Below, piece after piece: positions 27,035 through 35,890 of a DNA stretch of 64,000 nucleotides (position 1 is the stretch's first letter; every line of letters begins with the position of its first letter). The stretch lies in contig NZ_LXNG01000058.1 in NCBI RefSeq assembly GCF_001642575.1, positions 1-64,000 of the forward strand, written 5' to 3'. The notes beneath the pieces are model-generated. The model worked only from the letters and a program-made list of their open reading frames with translations, did not search any database and was not told the origin of the DNA. The translations under genes were made by a program, and so were the position numbers. The stretch comes from Xanthomonas floridensis. GTDB taxonomy: Bacteria > Pseudomonadota > Gammaproteobacteria > Xanthomonadales > Xanthomonadaceae.

Positions 27035-27064
27035 ACACCTCCTCGCCGAGGCGAGGAGGTGTTT
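27035..27064 (+). terminator. Terminator closing the symporter-methyltransferase-esterase unit
   Basis: A 13-bp perfect inverted repeat (ACACCTCCTCGCC and GGCGAGGAGGTGT) with a two-base centre ends in TTTCTGG. It starts directly after the esterase stop codon. Confidence 0.75.
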
Positions 27065-27667
27065 CTGGTAGACCAGCGTGGCCGTCACTGCGGACTGGGG
27101 CGGCCATCAAGCCAACTACGCAGTCTGCCGAAGTAAGCGTCGACCCCAGAGAACGTGATAACACTCCCTTCTCCCTTTGGGAGAAGGTGCCCCGACGGGG
27201 CGGATGAGGGCGCGCCTCAAGCGTCTGTCAGTGCAAGCAGTGATAAACGCGTCGCCACGCGCCTCCAGAAGTGACGCTAGGACTGCTTTGCCGCGCCCCC
27301 TCACCCCCAATCCCGTTTCGCGCCCCAACCCACGCTTGCAACGCGGGCGCTCTGCTGCCCGCGCGCCCGTAGCACGCAAGCACTGCCTTTCCGCCCCGGA
27401 GGAAGGGCGGCGCTAACGCTTCCAGACGCTTCCGGACCTCCAGCCACGCAAGGTCCGGGGAGTGCCTGCTTGCTTGCGCATCGACACACGTCCTGCCGGC
27501 ATGGCGGGAGCCGCGATGCCCCGTGGATGCTGCGCGGCTGCAAACCACCCCTTCCGCCGCGCGCCGGCGTATCGCTAGCCTGGATACGCCTGCACGATGC
27601 GCGCGCCACTGCGGTCATCGCAGGCCGCTACGCGCACTGCAGCAGTGCGCGTAGACCTGCGGCTGGC
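27065..27667. other. About 600 bp without genes, with a composite hairpin repeat
   Basis: Apart from the hairpins at 27166-27201 nothing is recognised. Open frames here are low-complexity on both strands. The 3' end of the minus-strand neprosin-type gene borders it. Confidence 0.4.
27166..27201. repeat. Double hairpin repeat (CTTCTCCC...GGGAGAAG and GCCCCGACGGGGC)
   Basis: CCTTCTCCC (27167-27175) pairs with GGGAGAAGG (27179-27187). It is followed at once by GCCCCG/CGGGGC and GGATGAGGG. The CTCTCCC-type hairpin and the trailing G-rich string resemble the hairpins in the tandem repeat at 49349-49630, so they belong to one family of intergenic elements. Confidence 0.6.
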
Positions 27668-29152
27668 TCAGCGTGCGCAGCCCGGGCCGCCGAAGTAGAT
27701 GCCGCCGTTGCTCATCTCGGGCGACAGGCTGGTGCGTGAGACGCCTGCACCCAAGGCATACGGATAGGTGTAGCCGGCAATCGCCAGGGTGTAACAGGCG
27801 GGCTGCTCCACATTCATCGATGACAGGCGCTGCGCGGGACGGGTAGCCATGTTTGCGTCGCGGTAGAAATGATTGGCCTGGAACGCTGCCTGCCGATAGC
27901 CGGCTGAGGCGAACTTCCCACTGCCCATCGGCGCGCTGGGGCGACCGTCCCAGGTGGAGATTTCGCCACCGGCGGAAATGAAGATGTCGGCACTTCCTTC
28001 GGCGATGTCGCCCGCATAGAGCTCGGCCTTGTAGTAACCGATCCATTCGCCGTTCAAGCCGAACCACCAGTAGCCCTCGGCATTACGCTGGAATTCCACA
28101 TGCAGCAGCGCCTGCTTGCCGCCAGCGGTGCTGAAGCCGCCTGCCGGCGCGGCGCCGAGCACATTCGCGCTGCTGGTCTGCACGAAGTCGGCGCAATCCA
28201 GGTTATGGCAGCCGGTGGTGAGGTAGCCGTCCTGTGTGGAATAGATAAACAGGATGGGCGTAGTGCCCCAGCCTGCACCGGGCTGGGCCTGCCATCCGGC
28301 TTCCAGGGTCTGGATCCGACCTTGCGGCGTGTAGCCGCCCAGCCAGATCTGGCTGATCGATTGCGCATCGTTGGCGCGTACCGCGGGTACCCAGGTATTG
28401 AGATCGGCGCCGGCGCCGGTCACCGGCGAGCCGGCGGTGTCCAGATAGATGGTGGAGTAGTAATGCACCACCGAGGCAGCGTCCTGCGCGGCGGTCATGC
28501 GGCGTGCGGTCGACGGTTCCGTGACGCGCGGTGTGGTGCCACGCAGGTAGGCCTGGAGGGTTGGGTGGCGAGTCAGTTCGGCCAGGCCAATGCGTTGCAG
28601 CGGCACACTGCCGGCATCGCAACGTTGCGCCGCATCCAGTGCGGCACTGGTGCGCACGCCAGGCGCAATGGCCGGTGGCAGGGCAGGCGTGCTTCCATCG
28701 CGCAATGCCGGTTGCTGCGCGCGCGGGATGCAGTCGAATACGGTGCCGCCTTGCCGCACGCTGCCCAGCACGGTCAAACCGTTGTAGCGATTGAACAGAT
28801 AGCGCTGCATCTGAGCGAACGCCGTGGGGTCGGCAACCTTCGCCGCCGCATCGCGGTTGGCATAGCTGGCGTGCGTCTGCATCTGCAGGAACTGCTGAAA
28901 TTCGGCCGTCACCTGTGGAGACGCAAGTGATACCTCGCCGGCGAGGCGCGCGTGCGCCGCCTGCGCCCTGGCGACGCGCGGCGTGGCCGGTGTCTGCAGC
29001 AGCGGTGGCATGAGTTGGTCGATGCGCTGGTCGCTGGCTGGCGACACGGACGCCGGCAACAGGGTCGTTGCATGAGCGGAAGCCGCCACGCAAACGACGA
29101 ACGCAGCAAGGGCGCCGCGCAGTGGCAGCGATCGATGGAAACGAATGGGCAT
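27668..29152 (-). CDS. Neprosin-family (DUF239) glutamic endopeptidase, secreted
   Basis: 494 residues with a signal peptide (ends near ASAHA, residue 28). Residues ~60-215 may be a propeptide (MQTHASYANRDAAAKVADPTAF). The catalytic neprosin domain spans ~225-490: SISQIWLGGY, QTLEAGWQAQP, LFIYSTQDGYLTTGCHNLDC, VGYY-like IGYYKAEL, SAGGEIS and PMGSGKF. The two Glu residues of the active site of plant neprosin correspond to E284 and E397; the 113-residue spacing is close to that in the plant enzyme. Neprosin cleaves after proline. The gene is monocistronic and minus strand. A role in degrading plant extracellular proteins is inference. Confidence 0.85.
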   Translation of the reverse strand: MPIRFHRSLPLRGALAAFVVCVAASAHATTLLPASVSPASDQRIDQLMPPLLQTPATPRVARAQAAHARLAGEVSLASPQVTAEFQQFLQMQTHASYANRDAAAKVADPTAFAQMQRYLFNRYNGLTVLGSVRQGGTVFDCIPRAQQPALRDGSTPALPPAIAPGVRTSAALDAAQRCDAGSVPLQRIGLAELTRHPTLQAYLRGTTPRVTEPSTARRMTAAQDAASVVHYYSTIYLDTAGSPVTGAGADLNTWVPAVRANDAQSISQIWLGGYTPQGRIQTLEAGWQAQPGAGWGTTPILFIYSTQDGYLTTGCHNLDCADFVQTSSANVLGAAPAGGFSTAGGKQALLHVEFQRNAEGYWWFGLNGEWIGYYKAELYAGDIAEGSADIFISAGGEISTWDGRPSAPMGSGKFASAGYRQAAFQANHFYRDANMATRPAQRLSSMNVEQPACYTLAIAGYTYPYALGAGVSRTSLSPEMSNGGIYFGGPGCAR

Positions 29153-30096
29153 GCAGAGTGTCCTGGGGGCCGGAGCGAGGCAGCGGGCACGCGGCGAACC
29201 GTGCCAGCCGCGCCATCAGGTCGTAGCGGCGCTTGCAACGTTGGTCGAACGCGCACGTCCACGCTGAGGGCGTGCGCATCCTAAATTTTCTATCTCTGAA
29301 ATATTCAGGAGAACTGCCATTGCGTGACAGCAGGCACATGCCATGCGCAACCGGCTAAGCGGATGCTGTGACGCACCTGATGGCTGGCAAGGCGTGGCGT
29401 GGAGGCCGTTGCGCAACAGTGCGCGTGTCCACACGTGGCGGTTTCGAGGTGATCATCTATCCGGTCACGTTACTGCAGGCAGTGGGGCGCGGATGCGAGT
29501 GGGGTGGCAGCGTCGGCGTTGCTACTCGCCACCGCGACAATGGCCATGTCCCCGTGTCTGAGATCACAAGTCGCATTGATCGCTGCGCACCGATCACTGC
29601 GAGCGCATCGAGTGGCGCGCGCGCGATGGAGACGTGCACCTGCGTCGGCTAGGCCCTGCCCGTGCATGCCGGTGAAAACGCTGACGTGCGCTTCGCTTGT
29701 GTGCACGAATCCCTTGCGGCGCTCGGCGTTGCGCCGCCCGTGGGGTCAGCTGGCGCATAGCAATTCTTGCTTGCCTCTCTCCGATGATTGGAGAACATCT
29801 CGGCCCGATGCAGGCGGTTTCTTTGCTGCGCATACAATTCGAGACGACTTACGCACGGGCGAATGCTTGCCTTCGTGATGCCAGGCCAGTCGATCGCAGG
29901 CAACCCAGGGAACTGTGTGGCAAGACTCAACCAGTGCTTGATGCCACGCAGGCTGAGATGGACCGCCATAGCCATCGGTCAAGCATGATCAGCGCGCACC
30001 TCGATCATGCGGATGCTTCGCCACCGATGCGAGCAGGCATCCAAAGAAGAAGGGTGCGAAGCGGCTCAGCCCGGCCGCCGCGCACCCCCCAAACAT
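29153..30096. other. 944-bp gap: AT-rich promoter island, no supportable gene
   Basis: Just upstream of the neprosin gene (29277-29315) the sequence turns AT-rich (AATTTTCTATCTCTGAAATATTC), a likely promoter region for that minus-strand gene. The rest, 29320-30096, has frames on both strands but none with convincing composition or a known domain. It may contain decayed coding sequence. Confidence 0.4.
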
Positions 30097-32061
30097 TCAG
30101 TCCTTTTGCAATCGCACCGCTGCACCGCCGTTTGCCGCCAGCGCCAGGTGCAAGGTGTCAGCAGCTGTAAGCCTGCGCGTGTCGATGCGTACTTCGGTGG
30201 GCGCTTGCCCATCCGCATAGATCGTGGCGGTCCAGCGGCCCTTGCCGAGGAACGCCAATGGGACTTCCAGGGTGCGTGCCTGTTCGTTGGTCATCGCACC
30301 CAGATACCAGTCCTTGCCGCTGCGCCGCGCCAGCACGATGTGCTCGCCGATCGCACCGTCCAGCGCACGCGTCTGGTCCCAGCTTGCCGGCACATCGCGC
30401 AGGAATTGCGCGGCCGGTACGTTCTCATACTGCTCCGGGCTGTCGGACACCACCGCAAACGGGCTTTCGTACACCACATACATCGCCAGCTGTTGCGCGC
30501 GCGTGGTCATTACCTGCGGAGCGATGTGCTGCATCTTGAATTCGGCCGGGCGCACGTTGCGGAAACCGCCCGGCGTGTAATCCATCGGCCCGAGCAGCAT
30601 GCGCGTGAATGGCAGCGTGAGGTTGTGGGTGGCGGTGATGCGGGTGGTCCACTTGTTGTACTCGGCGCCCAGGACGCCTTCCTGGGTCAGATAATTGGGA
30701 TAGGTGCGGGTCAGCCCGGTCGGGTGATAGGCGCCATGCAGGTCCACCAGTAGTTTGTGCTCGGCCGCCTTGCCCAACAGGCGATGGTAGAAGTCCACCA
30801 TCTGCTGGTCGTCGCGGTCCATGAAGTCGACCTTGATGCCCTTGATGCCGAGCTGCTGGTACCACGCCAGCGCTTCGTCCATGTGCGCATCGAGCGCGCG
30901 CCAGTGTGCCCACAGCCATAGCCCCACGTCGCGTTTGCGCGCATACGACACCAGGCCTGGCAGATCCAGGTCCGCCACAGGGCGGCGGATATCGGCATCG
31001 GCGTTGTATTGCCCGTCGCCGGTGCTGCCGTAGTACCAGCCATCGTCGATCAGCATGTACTGCAGCTTCAACTGCTGCGCATGGTCGATATAGCGCTGGA
31101 TGGTGGCGGTATTCATGCCCGGATGCTCCAGCCCGCTGGCCAGACTGCCAGACCACCAGTCCCAGGCCGACTTGCCTGGCCGCACCCAGCGCGCATCGAA
31201 CGCCGGCGGCGGATTCAATGCGGAAACCAGGTTGGATTCGATCAGGCTCGCCGGGCTATCGCCCAACATGATCACGCGCCAGGGCGTGGCGAAATCGCGG
31301 CCCTTCGCATCGACGCTGACCGCCAGCTTGGGGTCGTCCAGGCGCGGCGACAGTCTTGCCGACACACCCAGCCCGCCGTCGGCGCGTCCGGTGAGATACA
31401 GACCGGCGTAATCGCGCAGGTTCGCCTCGCCGATCGCCAGTGTGGTGCCCTTGGCATCGGTCTGGCAGACCAGCGGCAACTCGAGCAGATTGTGCGGGCG
31501 CAACTTCGACGCCGCGATGGCGTCGTACTCGCCTTCGTGGCTGGTGCCGAAACGGCCCAGGTTCAAGGTCCAGCATGCGTAATCACGCGGAAAGGCGAAG
31601 CTGGTGAGCTCATCGCGAATGCGCACATCGCCTGCATCCGGCAATACGTAACGCAGCGCCACGCCATCGTCGTAGGCGCGCAGTTCGACATCCAGGCGTC
31701 GCTGTTGCGGGTCGGAGAGCTGCACGCGCAATGCGCGGTAATGGTCGCGCGCCTGCCGGGTTTTGCCGACCGGCAATGCAAAGCGGCTGTCGTGCGTGTC
31801 GGTCGTACTGCCTTGCACGGTCATGCCGCGACCGAGCTTGCCGGCCTTGCCAAGATCCAGTCCAAGTGGTGCGTCGTCGAGCACGATCGTGTTGCGGTAC
31901 AGCACGCGGTAGCTCGGCACGCCGCCCTCGGCCAGGGTGAATTGCAACTGGGTACGTGCATCGGGCGATTGCACGCTCAAGCGCTGCGCAGATGCGGGTA
32001 CGGCGGCAAAACACAGCAAGGCACACGCCACCGGTAGTGCGGACTGGATCAGGTTTCGCAT
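30097..32061 (-). CDS. Glycoside hydrolase family 97, exported
   Basis: 654 residues with a signal peptide (to ASAQ, residue 25). The N-terminal beta-super-sandwich (residues ~27-270) is followed by the (beta/alpha)8 barrel of GH97 (WWSGSLASG.EHPGMNT, YMLIDDGWYY, GIKVDFMDRDDQ, LVDLHGAYHPTGLTRTYPN, EGVLGAEYNKW) and a C-terminal beta domain. GH97 contains inverting alpha-glucosidases and retaining alpha-galactosidase-type enzymes. The Asp at 412 in IKVDFMD occupies the place of the nucleophile in retaining members, with a Glu near 461-467 as likely acid, so a retaining mechanism is inferred. It diverges from the GH2 gene across a LacI-type palindrome. Confidence 0.88.
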   Translation of the reverse strand: MRNLIQSALPVACALLCFAAVPASAQRLSVQSPDARTQLQFTLAEGGVPSYRVLYRNTIVLDDAPLGLDLGKAGKLGRGMTVQGSTTDTHDSRFALPVGKTRQARDHYRALRVQLSDPQQRRLDVELRAYDDGVALRYVLPDAGDVRIRDELTSFAFPRDYACWTLNLGRFGTSHEGEYDAIAASKLRPHNLLELPLVCQTDAKGTTLAIGEANLRDYAGLYLTGRADGGLGVSARLSPRLDDPKLAVSVDAKGRDFATPWRVIMLGDSPASLIESNLVSALNPPPAFDARWVRPGKSAWDWWSGSLASGLEHPGMNTATIQRYIDHAQQLKLQYMLIDDGWYYGSTGDGQYNADADIRRPVADLDLPGLVSYARKRDVGLWLWAHWRALDAHMDEALAWYQQLGIKGIKVDFMDRDDQQMVDFYHRLLGKAAEHKLLVDLHGAYHPTGLTRTYPNYLTQEGVLGAEYNKWTTRITATHNLTLPFTRMLLGPMDYTPGGFRNVRPAEFKMQHIAPQVMTTRAQQLAMYVVYESPFAVVSDSPEQYENVPAAQFLRDVPASWDQTRALDGAIGEHIVLARRSGKDWYLGAMTNEQARTLEVPLAFLGKGRWTATIYADGQAPTEVRIDTRRLTAADTLHLALAANGGAAVRLQKD

Positions 32062-32123
32062 GGTTCCCTCCTCCTGGGAGCGACAACCCTAACGCAGAAC
32101 GGTTGTCGTCGATATCGCCTTGG

Positions 32124-32135
32124 GGTAACGTTACC
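32124..32135. promoter_or_regulatory. Candidate LacI-family operator GGTAACGTTACC
   Basis: A perfect 12-bp palindrome with a central CG, the pattern of LacI/PurR-type operators. It lies in the 217-bp region between the divergent GH97 and GH2 start codons, about 63 bp upstream of the GH97 start. I see no second exact copy in the window. The LacI-family gene at 41534-42586 is the obvious candidate ligand; this is inference. Confidence 0.55.
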
Positions 32136-32278
32136 TCGCACCATGGCCGCTGAAACAGGGGCGGCAGCCACGGGCGGCACGACCGAACGCAACGCGCAAC
32201 TCGTTTATCGAACGGTTGCCGATTGCATGCTGGTGGTGTGCACCGTTGCTTGGCAATAGAGCTTGGGAGAGGCCTCTA

Positions 32279-35200
32279 ATGCTGATGGTTCGCAGGGCGT
32301 TCCGCCGTGGAGCGCTGTGGGTGTTGTGTGGTTGCATGGCGTGGGCTGCAGTGGAGGCCGCGCCCGCCGATGTGCCTTCGCCCGGCCCGTACGATGTCCG
32401 CGTATTGGCCGGCGGAATGGGATTGGCGAAGAAGCTTGCCGCCGATGCACCGTTGTTGGCCGCCGACGCAGACTGGAGCGTGTCGGGCTGGGTGCGTCCC
32501 TCGCGTGCGACTGCCGGCCCTGCATTGATCGCCGGGATCGGTGAGCCGCAAGCCGCAGGCCGCTATTTCACCATCGACAACGGCAGGCTCGGCTTCGTGC
32601 AGGGCGCCGACACCGTGCTGCGCAGCACGCAGGCACTGCGTGCCGGAACCTGGACACAGGTTGCGGCGGTGGCGCAAGGCGGGCAGTTGACGCTGTACGC
32701 CAACGGCCGTCGGGTGGCCAGCGGCGCGCTACGCCAGAAGGTGGTCGCACCGGTGCTGATGTTCGGCCCACGCGAACAACCTGCCGCGTATACGCAGCAC
32801 TTCGGTGGCGAGATTGCCGGTTTCCTCGCCCAAGCCGGCGCACTGGATGCTGCAGCCGTCGCGCAGCTTGCGTCCAGGGCGCCTGACGCGGCCTTGCAGC
32901 GTTTCGAAGACGCCTCGCCGGCCTGGCAGGTGCAGGTCAGGCAGATGGCCGGCCAGGTTGCACCGCAGGCGCCGGCCACGCTGCCACGCAGTGCGGCGGC
33001 CTTTTCCGCACCAGTGGCCAAGCCGGTGCCACAGACGCCCGCGTTGCAGCCGCTGGATGCAGCGGCGTGGCGGGTGGGTGCGTGGCAGCTGGCTGCCGCA
33101 CCCGATCTCCCGCAGGCCACCGGCGCCAGCCTGTCGCGCGGCGACGACGCAGGCACTGCTGCGGCCTGGCGCGTGGCCACCGTGCCGGGCACGGTGCTCA
33201 CCACACTGGTCGATCGCGGCGTGTATCCGGATCCGGATATTGGTCTCAACAACATGGCCATTCCCGAATCGCTGAGCCGGCAGGACTGGTGGTACCGCAG
33301 CAGTTTCGATCTGCCGGCTACAGCGCAGGGCAAGCGGCTGGAACTGCTGTTCAACGGCATCAACTATGCCGGTGAGGTCTGGGTCAATGGCACGCAGGTG
33401 GGGCGCACGCGCGGTGCCTTCGCACGTGGGCGCTTCGATGTCAGCAAGCAGCTCAAGGCCGGCCGCAATGTCATTGCGGTACGCGTTTCTCCGCCGCCGC
33501 ATCCGGGTATTGCGCACGAGCAATCGATGACCGCAGGCGTGGGCGAGAACGGCGGCGTGCAGGCGCTGGATGGGCCAACCTTCATCGCCAGCGAAGGCTG
33601 GGACTGGATTCCGGCGGTACGCGATCGCAACGCCGGCTTGTGGCAGGACGTGCAGCTACACGCCACCGGGCCGGTGGCGCTTGGAGACACCCAGGTCGTC
33701 ACAACCCGGCTGGCCCCGGATCACCGGCGTGCCGAGCTTGAAATCAACGTGCCGCTGCGCAACGACAGCGCCACGGCGGTGCAGGGCAGCGTGCAACTGA
33801 CCATGGGCGATGTACGCATCCAGCGTCAGGTCAACGTGCCGGCCGGTGGTACCACGCTCACGCTCACCGCGGCCGATACGCCGGAACTGGTCATCGCCCA
33901 TCCCCGTCTGTGGTGGCCTAACGGCTATGGCGAACCGGCGCTCTACACCTTGCAGGTGGGCGTGGATGTGGCCGGTGCCCACTCGGACGTGCAGCAGTTG
34001 CGCTTCGGCATTCGTGAAGTCAGCTACGAATTGTCCTTGTTCGACCAGGACGGTGCGCTGCGCCGTGTGCTGGTGGATTTCAACAAGGCCCGGCTGCGTG
34101 GCGAACGCATCGTCGATGCGCGTCACAGCGCAATTCGCCCGGTGCCCGGCGGCGATGCGCAGTCGTTCTACCCGGGGGCGCAGGCCTCGCCGGCGGTGAC
34201 GCCACTGCACGATGACGCGCTGGCGCCTTACCTGGCCATCCGCATCAATGGCGTACGCATTGCCGTGAAGGGTGGCAACTGGGGCATGGACGATTGGCGC
34301 AAGCGCGTCTCGCGCGAACGGCTGGAGCCGTATTTCCGCCTGCAACGCGACGCGCATTTCAACGTGGTGCGCAACTGGGTGGGACAGAACACCGAAGCCA
34401 GTTTCTTCGAGCTGGCCGACGAATACGGCATGCTGGTGTTCAACGACTTTTGGCAATCCACCCAGAACTACAACATGGAGCCCGCCGATGCGGCGCTGTT
34501 CCTGGACAACGCTGCCGAAGTAATCAAACGCTTCCGCAATCACCCCTCCATCGTGCTGTGGTTCGGACGCAACGAAGGCGTTCCGGCACCCATCCTCAAC
34601 GAAGGCCTGGATAAGCTGGTTGCCGAGCTCGATGGCACGCGCTGGTATACCGGCAGCTCCAATCAGGTCAACCTGCAGGGGAGCGGCCCGTACAACTACC
34701 GTGAGCCGGTGGCCTATTTCAATGCCCTGGCACAAGGCTTTTCGGTGGAGGTGGGCACACCATCGTTCTCCACACTGGAGTCGTTCAAGGCTTCGGTTCC
34801 GGCAGCGCAGGATCAGTGGCCCATCAGCGACGCCTGGGCGTATCACGACTGGCACCAGTCCGGGAACGGCGACACCGCCAGCTTCATGCGCTCGCTCACC
34901 GACAAGCTTGGTGCGCCGACCAGCCTGGACGACTTCGAGCGCAAGGCGCAGCTGCTCAACTACGACACCCACCGCGCCATCTTTGAAGGTTTCAACGCGC
35001 AGCTGTGGACCAAGAACAGTGGGCGGCTGTTGTGGATGAGCCATCCGGCATGGCCCAGCAACATGTGGCAGATCTACAGCCACGATTACGACACCCATGC
35101 GGCCTATTACGGCGTACGCAACGCGGCGGAAACCCTGCATGTGCAGATGAACCTGCCGGGCCACGAGGTGGTGGTGGTCAACAACGCCAGCACGCCGGTG

Positions 35201-35749
35201 CGTGGCCTGCGCGTGCGCGCGGAGGTCTATGGCAGTAATGGTGCCCTGCTGCAGCAACGCGAGCAGGCCGTGGATGCGGCGCCTGTTGCGGTCTCGGCGC
35301 CGGTGCTGCAGCTGGCGCCGTTGCTCAAGGACACCAACGGCTTGGGATTCGTGCGGCTGCAATTGCTCGACCGCGATGCGCTGGTGCGTTCGCGTAATTT
35401 CTACTGGGTGGCCGGGGATGCCTCTGCCATGCGCGGCCTCAATGCGCTGGCCGCGGTGCCGGTGCACCTTGCCACGCGGCTGCAGGATGGTGCCGAACCG
35501 GTGTTGCACGCCACCGTGCGCAATCCATCGCAGCAGGTCGCACTCACTACCAAGTTGACCCTGGTGGATGCGCAAGGCCAACGCATCCTGCCGGCGTATT
35601 ACAGCGACAACTATCTGAGCCTGGTGCCGGGCGAACAGCGCGAGATCGAGATCCGCGGCCCATCGGCGGACATCTTGCGCAATGCCACGCTGCAAGTGCG
35701 CGGCTGGAATGTCGAACCATCAAGCGGCGCGGTCAGCGGGTCCCCATAA
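32279..35749 (+). CDS. LamG-GH2 fusion glycosidase (exo-beta-glucosaminidase / beta-mannosidase type)
   Basis: 1156 residues, exported (signal to ~AVEAAPA). Residues ~35-210 form a LamG/concanavalin-like module (WSVSGWVRP, GTWTQVAAVAQGGQLTLYANG). The GH2 sandwich follows (VPGTVLTTLVDRGVYPDPDIGLNN, GINYAGEVWVNGTQVGRTRGAF, ASEGWDW). The barrel has the acid/base in WFGRNEG (E766) and the likely nucleophile in VEVGTPS (E824). Sequence resembles exo-beta-D-glucosaminidases more than beta-galactosidases, but the sugar is uncertain. GGGAGAGG precedes the ATG at 32279. The extra N-terminal LamG module is unusual for GH2. It faces GH97 and runs toward the TonB receptor gene. Confidence 0.85.
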   Translation: MLMVRRAFRRGALWVLCGCMAWAAVEAAPADVPSPGPYDVRVLAGGMGLAKKLAADAPLLAADADWSVSGWVRPSRATAGPALIAGIGEPQAAGRYFTIDNGRLGFVQGADTVLRSTQALRAGTWTQVAAVAQGGQLTLYANGRRVASGALRQKVVAPVLMFGPREQPAAYTQHFGGEIAGFLAQAGALDAAAVAQLASRAPDAALQRFEDASPAWQVQVRQMAGQVAPQAPATLPRSAAAFSAPVAKPVPQTPALQPLDAAAWRVGAWQLAAAPDLPQATGASLSRGDDAGTAAAWRVATVPGTVLTTLVDRGVYPDPDIGLNNMAIPESLSRQDWWYRSSFDLPATAQGKRLELLFNGINYAGEVWVNGTQVGRTRGAFARGRFDVSKQLKAGRNVIAVRVSPPPHPGIAHEQSMTAGVGENGGVQALDGPTFIASEGWDWIPAVRDRNAGLWQDVQLHATGPVALGDTQVVTTRLAPDHRRAELEINVPLRNDSATAVQGSVQLTMGDVRIQRQVNVPAGGTTLTLTAADTPELVIAHPRLWWPNGYGEPALYTLQVGVDVAGAHSDVQQLRFGIREVSYELSLFDQDGALRRVLVDFNKARLRGERIVDARHSAIRPVPGGDAQSFYPGAQASPAVTPLHDDALAPYLAIRINGVRIAVKGGNWGMDDWRKRVSRERLEPYFRLQRDAHFNVVRNWVGQNTEASFFELADEYGMLVFNDFWQSTQNYNMEPADAALFLDNAAEVIKRFRNHPSIVLWFGRNEGVPAPILNEGLDKLVAELDGTRWYTGSSNQVNLQGSGPYNYREPVAYFNALAQGFSVEVGTPSFSTLESFKASVPAAQDQWPISDAWAYHDWHQSGNGDTASFMRSLTDKLGAPTSLDDFERKAQLLNYDTHRAIFEGFNAQLWTKNSGRLLWMSHPAWPSNMWQIYSHDYDTHAAYYGVRNAAETLHVQMNLPGHEVVVVNNASTPVRGLRVRAEVYGSNGALLQQREQAVDAAPVAVSAPVLQLAPLLKDTNGLGFVRLQLLDRDALVRSRNFYWVAGDASAMRGLNALAAVPVHLATRLQDGAEPVLHATVRNPSQQVALTTKLTLVDAQGQRILPAYYSDNYLSLVPGEQREIEIRGPSADILRNATLQVRGWNVEPSSGAVSGSP

Positions 35750-35767
35750 CCGCGCCAGCAAGTTGCC

Positions 35768-35846
35768 ACGCCATGCCATTGCATGGCGTTCTGCAGTGAC
35801 GCGCGATGTCGCGCGTCAGCCAACATGCAATGCCCCCCGGCATTGC
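35768..35846 (+). repeat. Three consecutive hairpins between the GH2 and TonB-receptor genes
   Basis: Hairpin 1: ACGCCATGC (35768-35776) with GCATGGCGT (35781-35789). Hairpin 2: TGACGCGCGA (35797-35806) with TCGCGCGTCA (35809-35818). Hairpin 3: GCAATGCC (35827-35834) with GGCATTGC (35839-35846). All stems are perfect and none is followed by a T-run, so they look like mRNA processing or stability structures rather than a terminator. Confidence 0.6.
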
Positions 35847-35890
35847 CATTCGAAACGGTCGTGGAGTGTCGTCATCCCTGGGAGGGGACC

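Noticed and set aside
29649..29982. Transposase remnant in the 29.2-30.1 kb gap
   Set aside because: Minus-strand frames look slightly protein-like but no transposase motif could be recognised.
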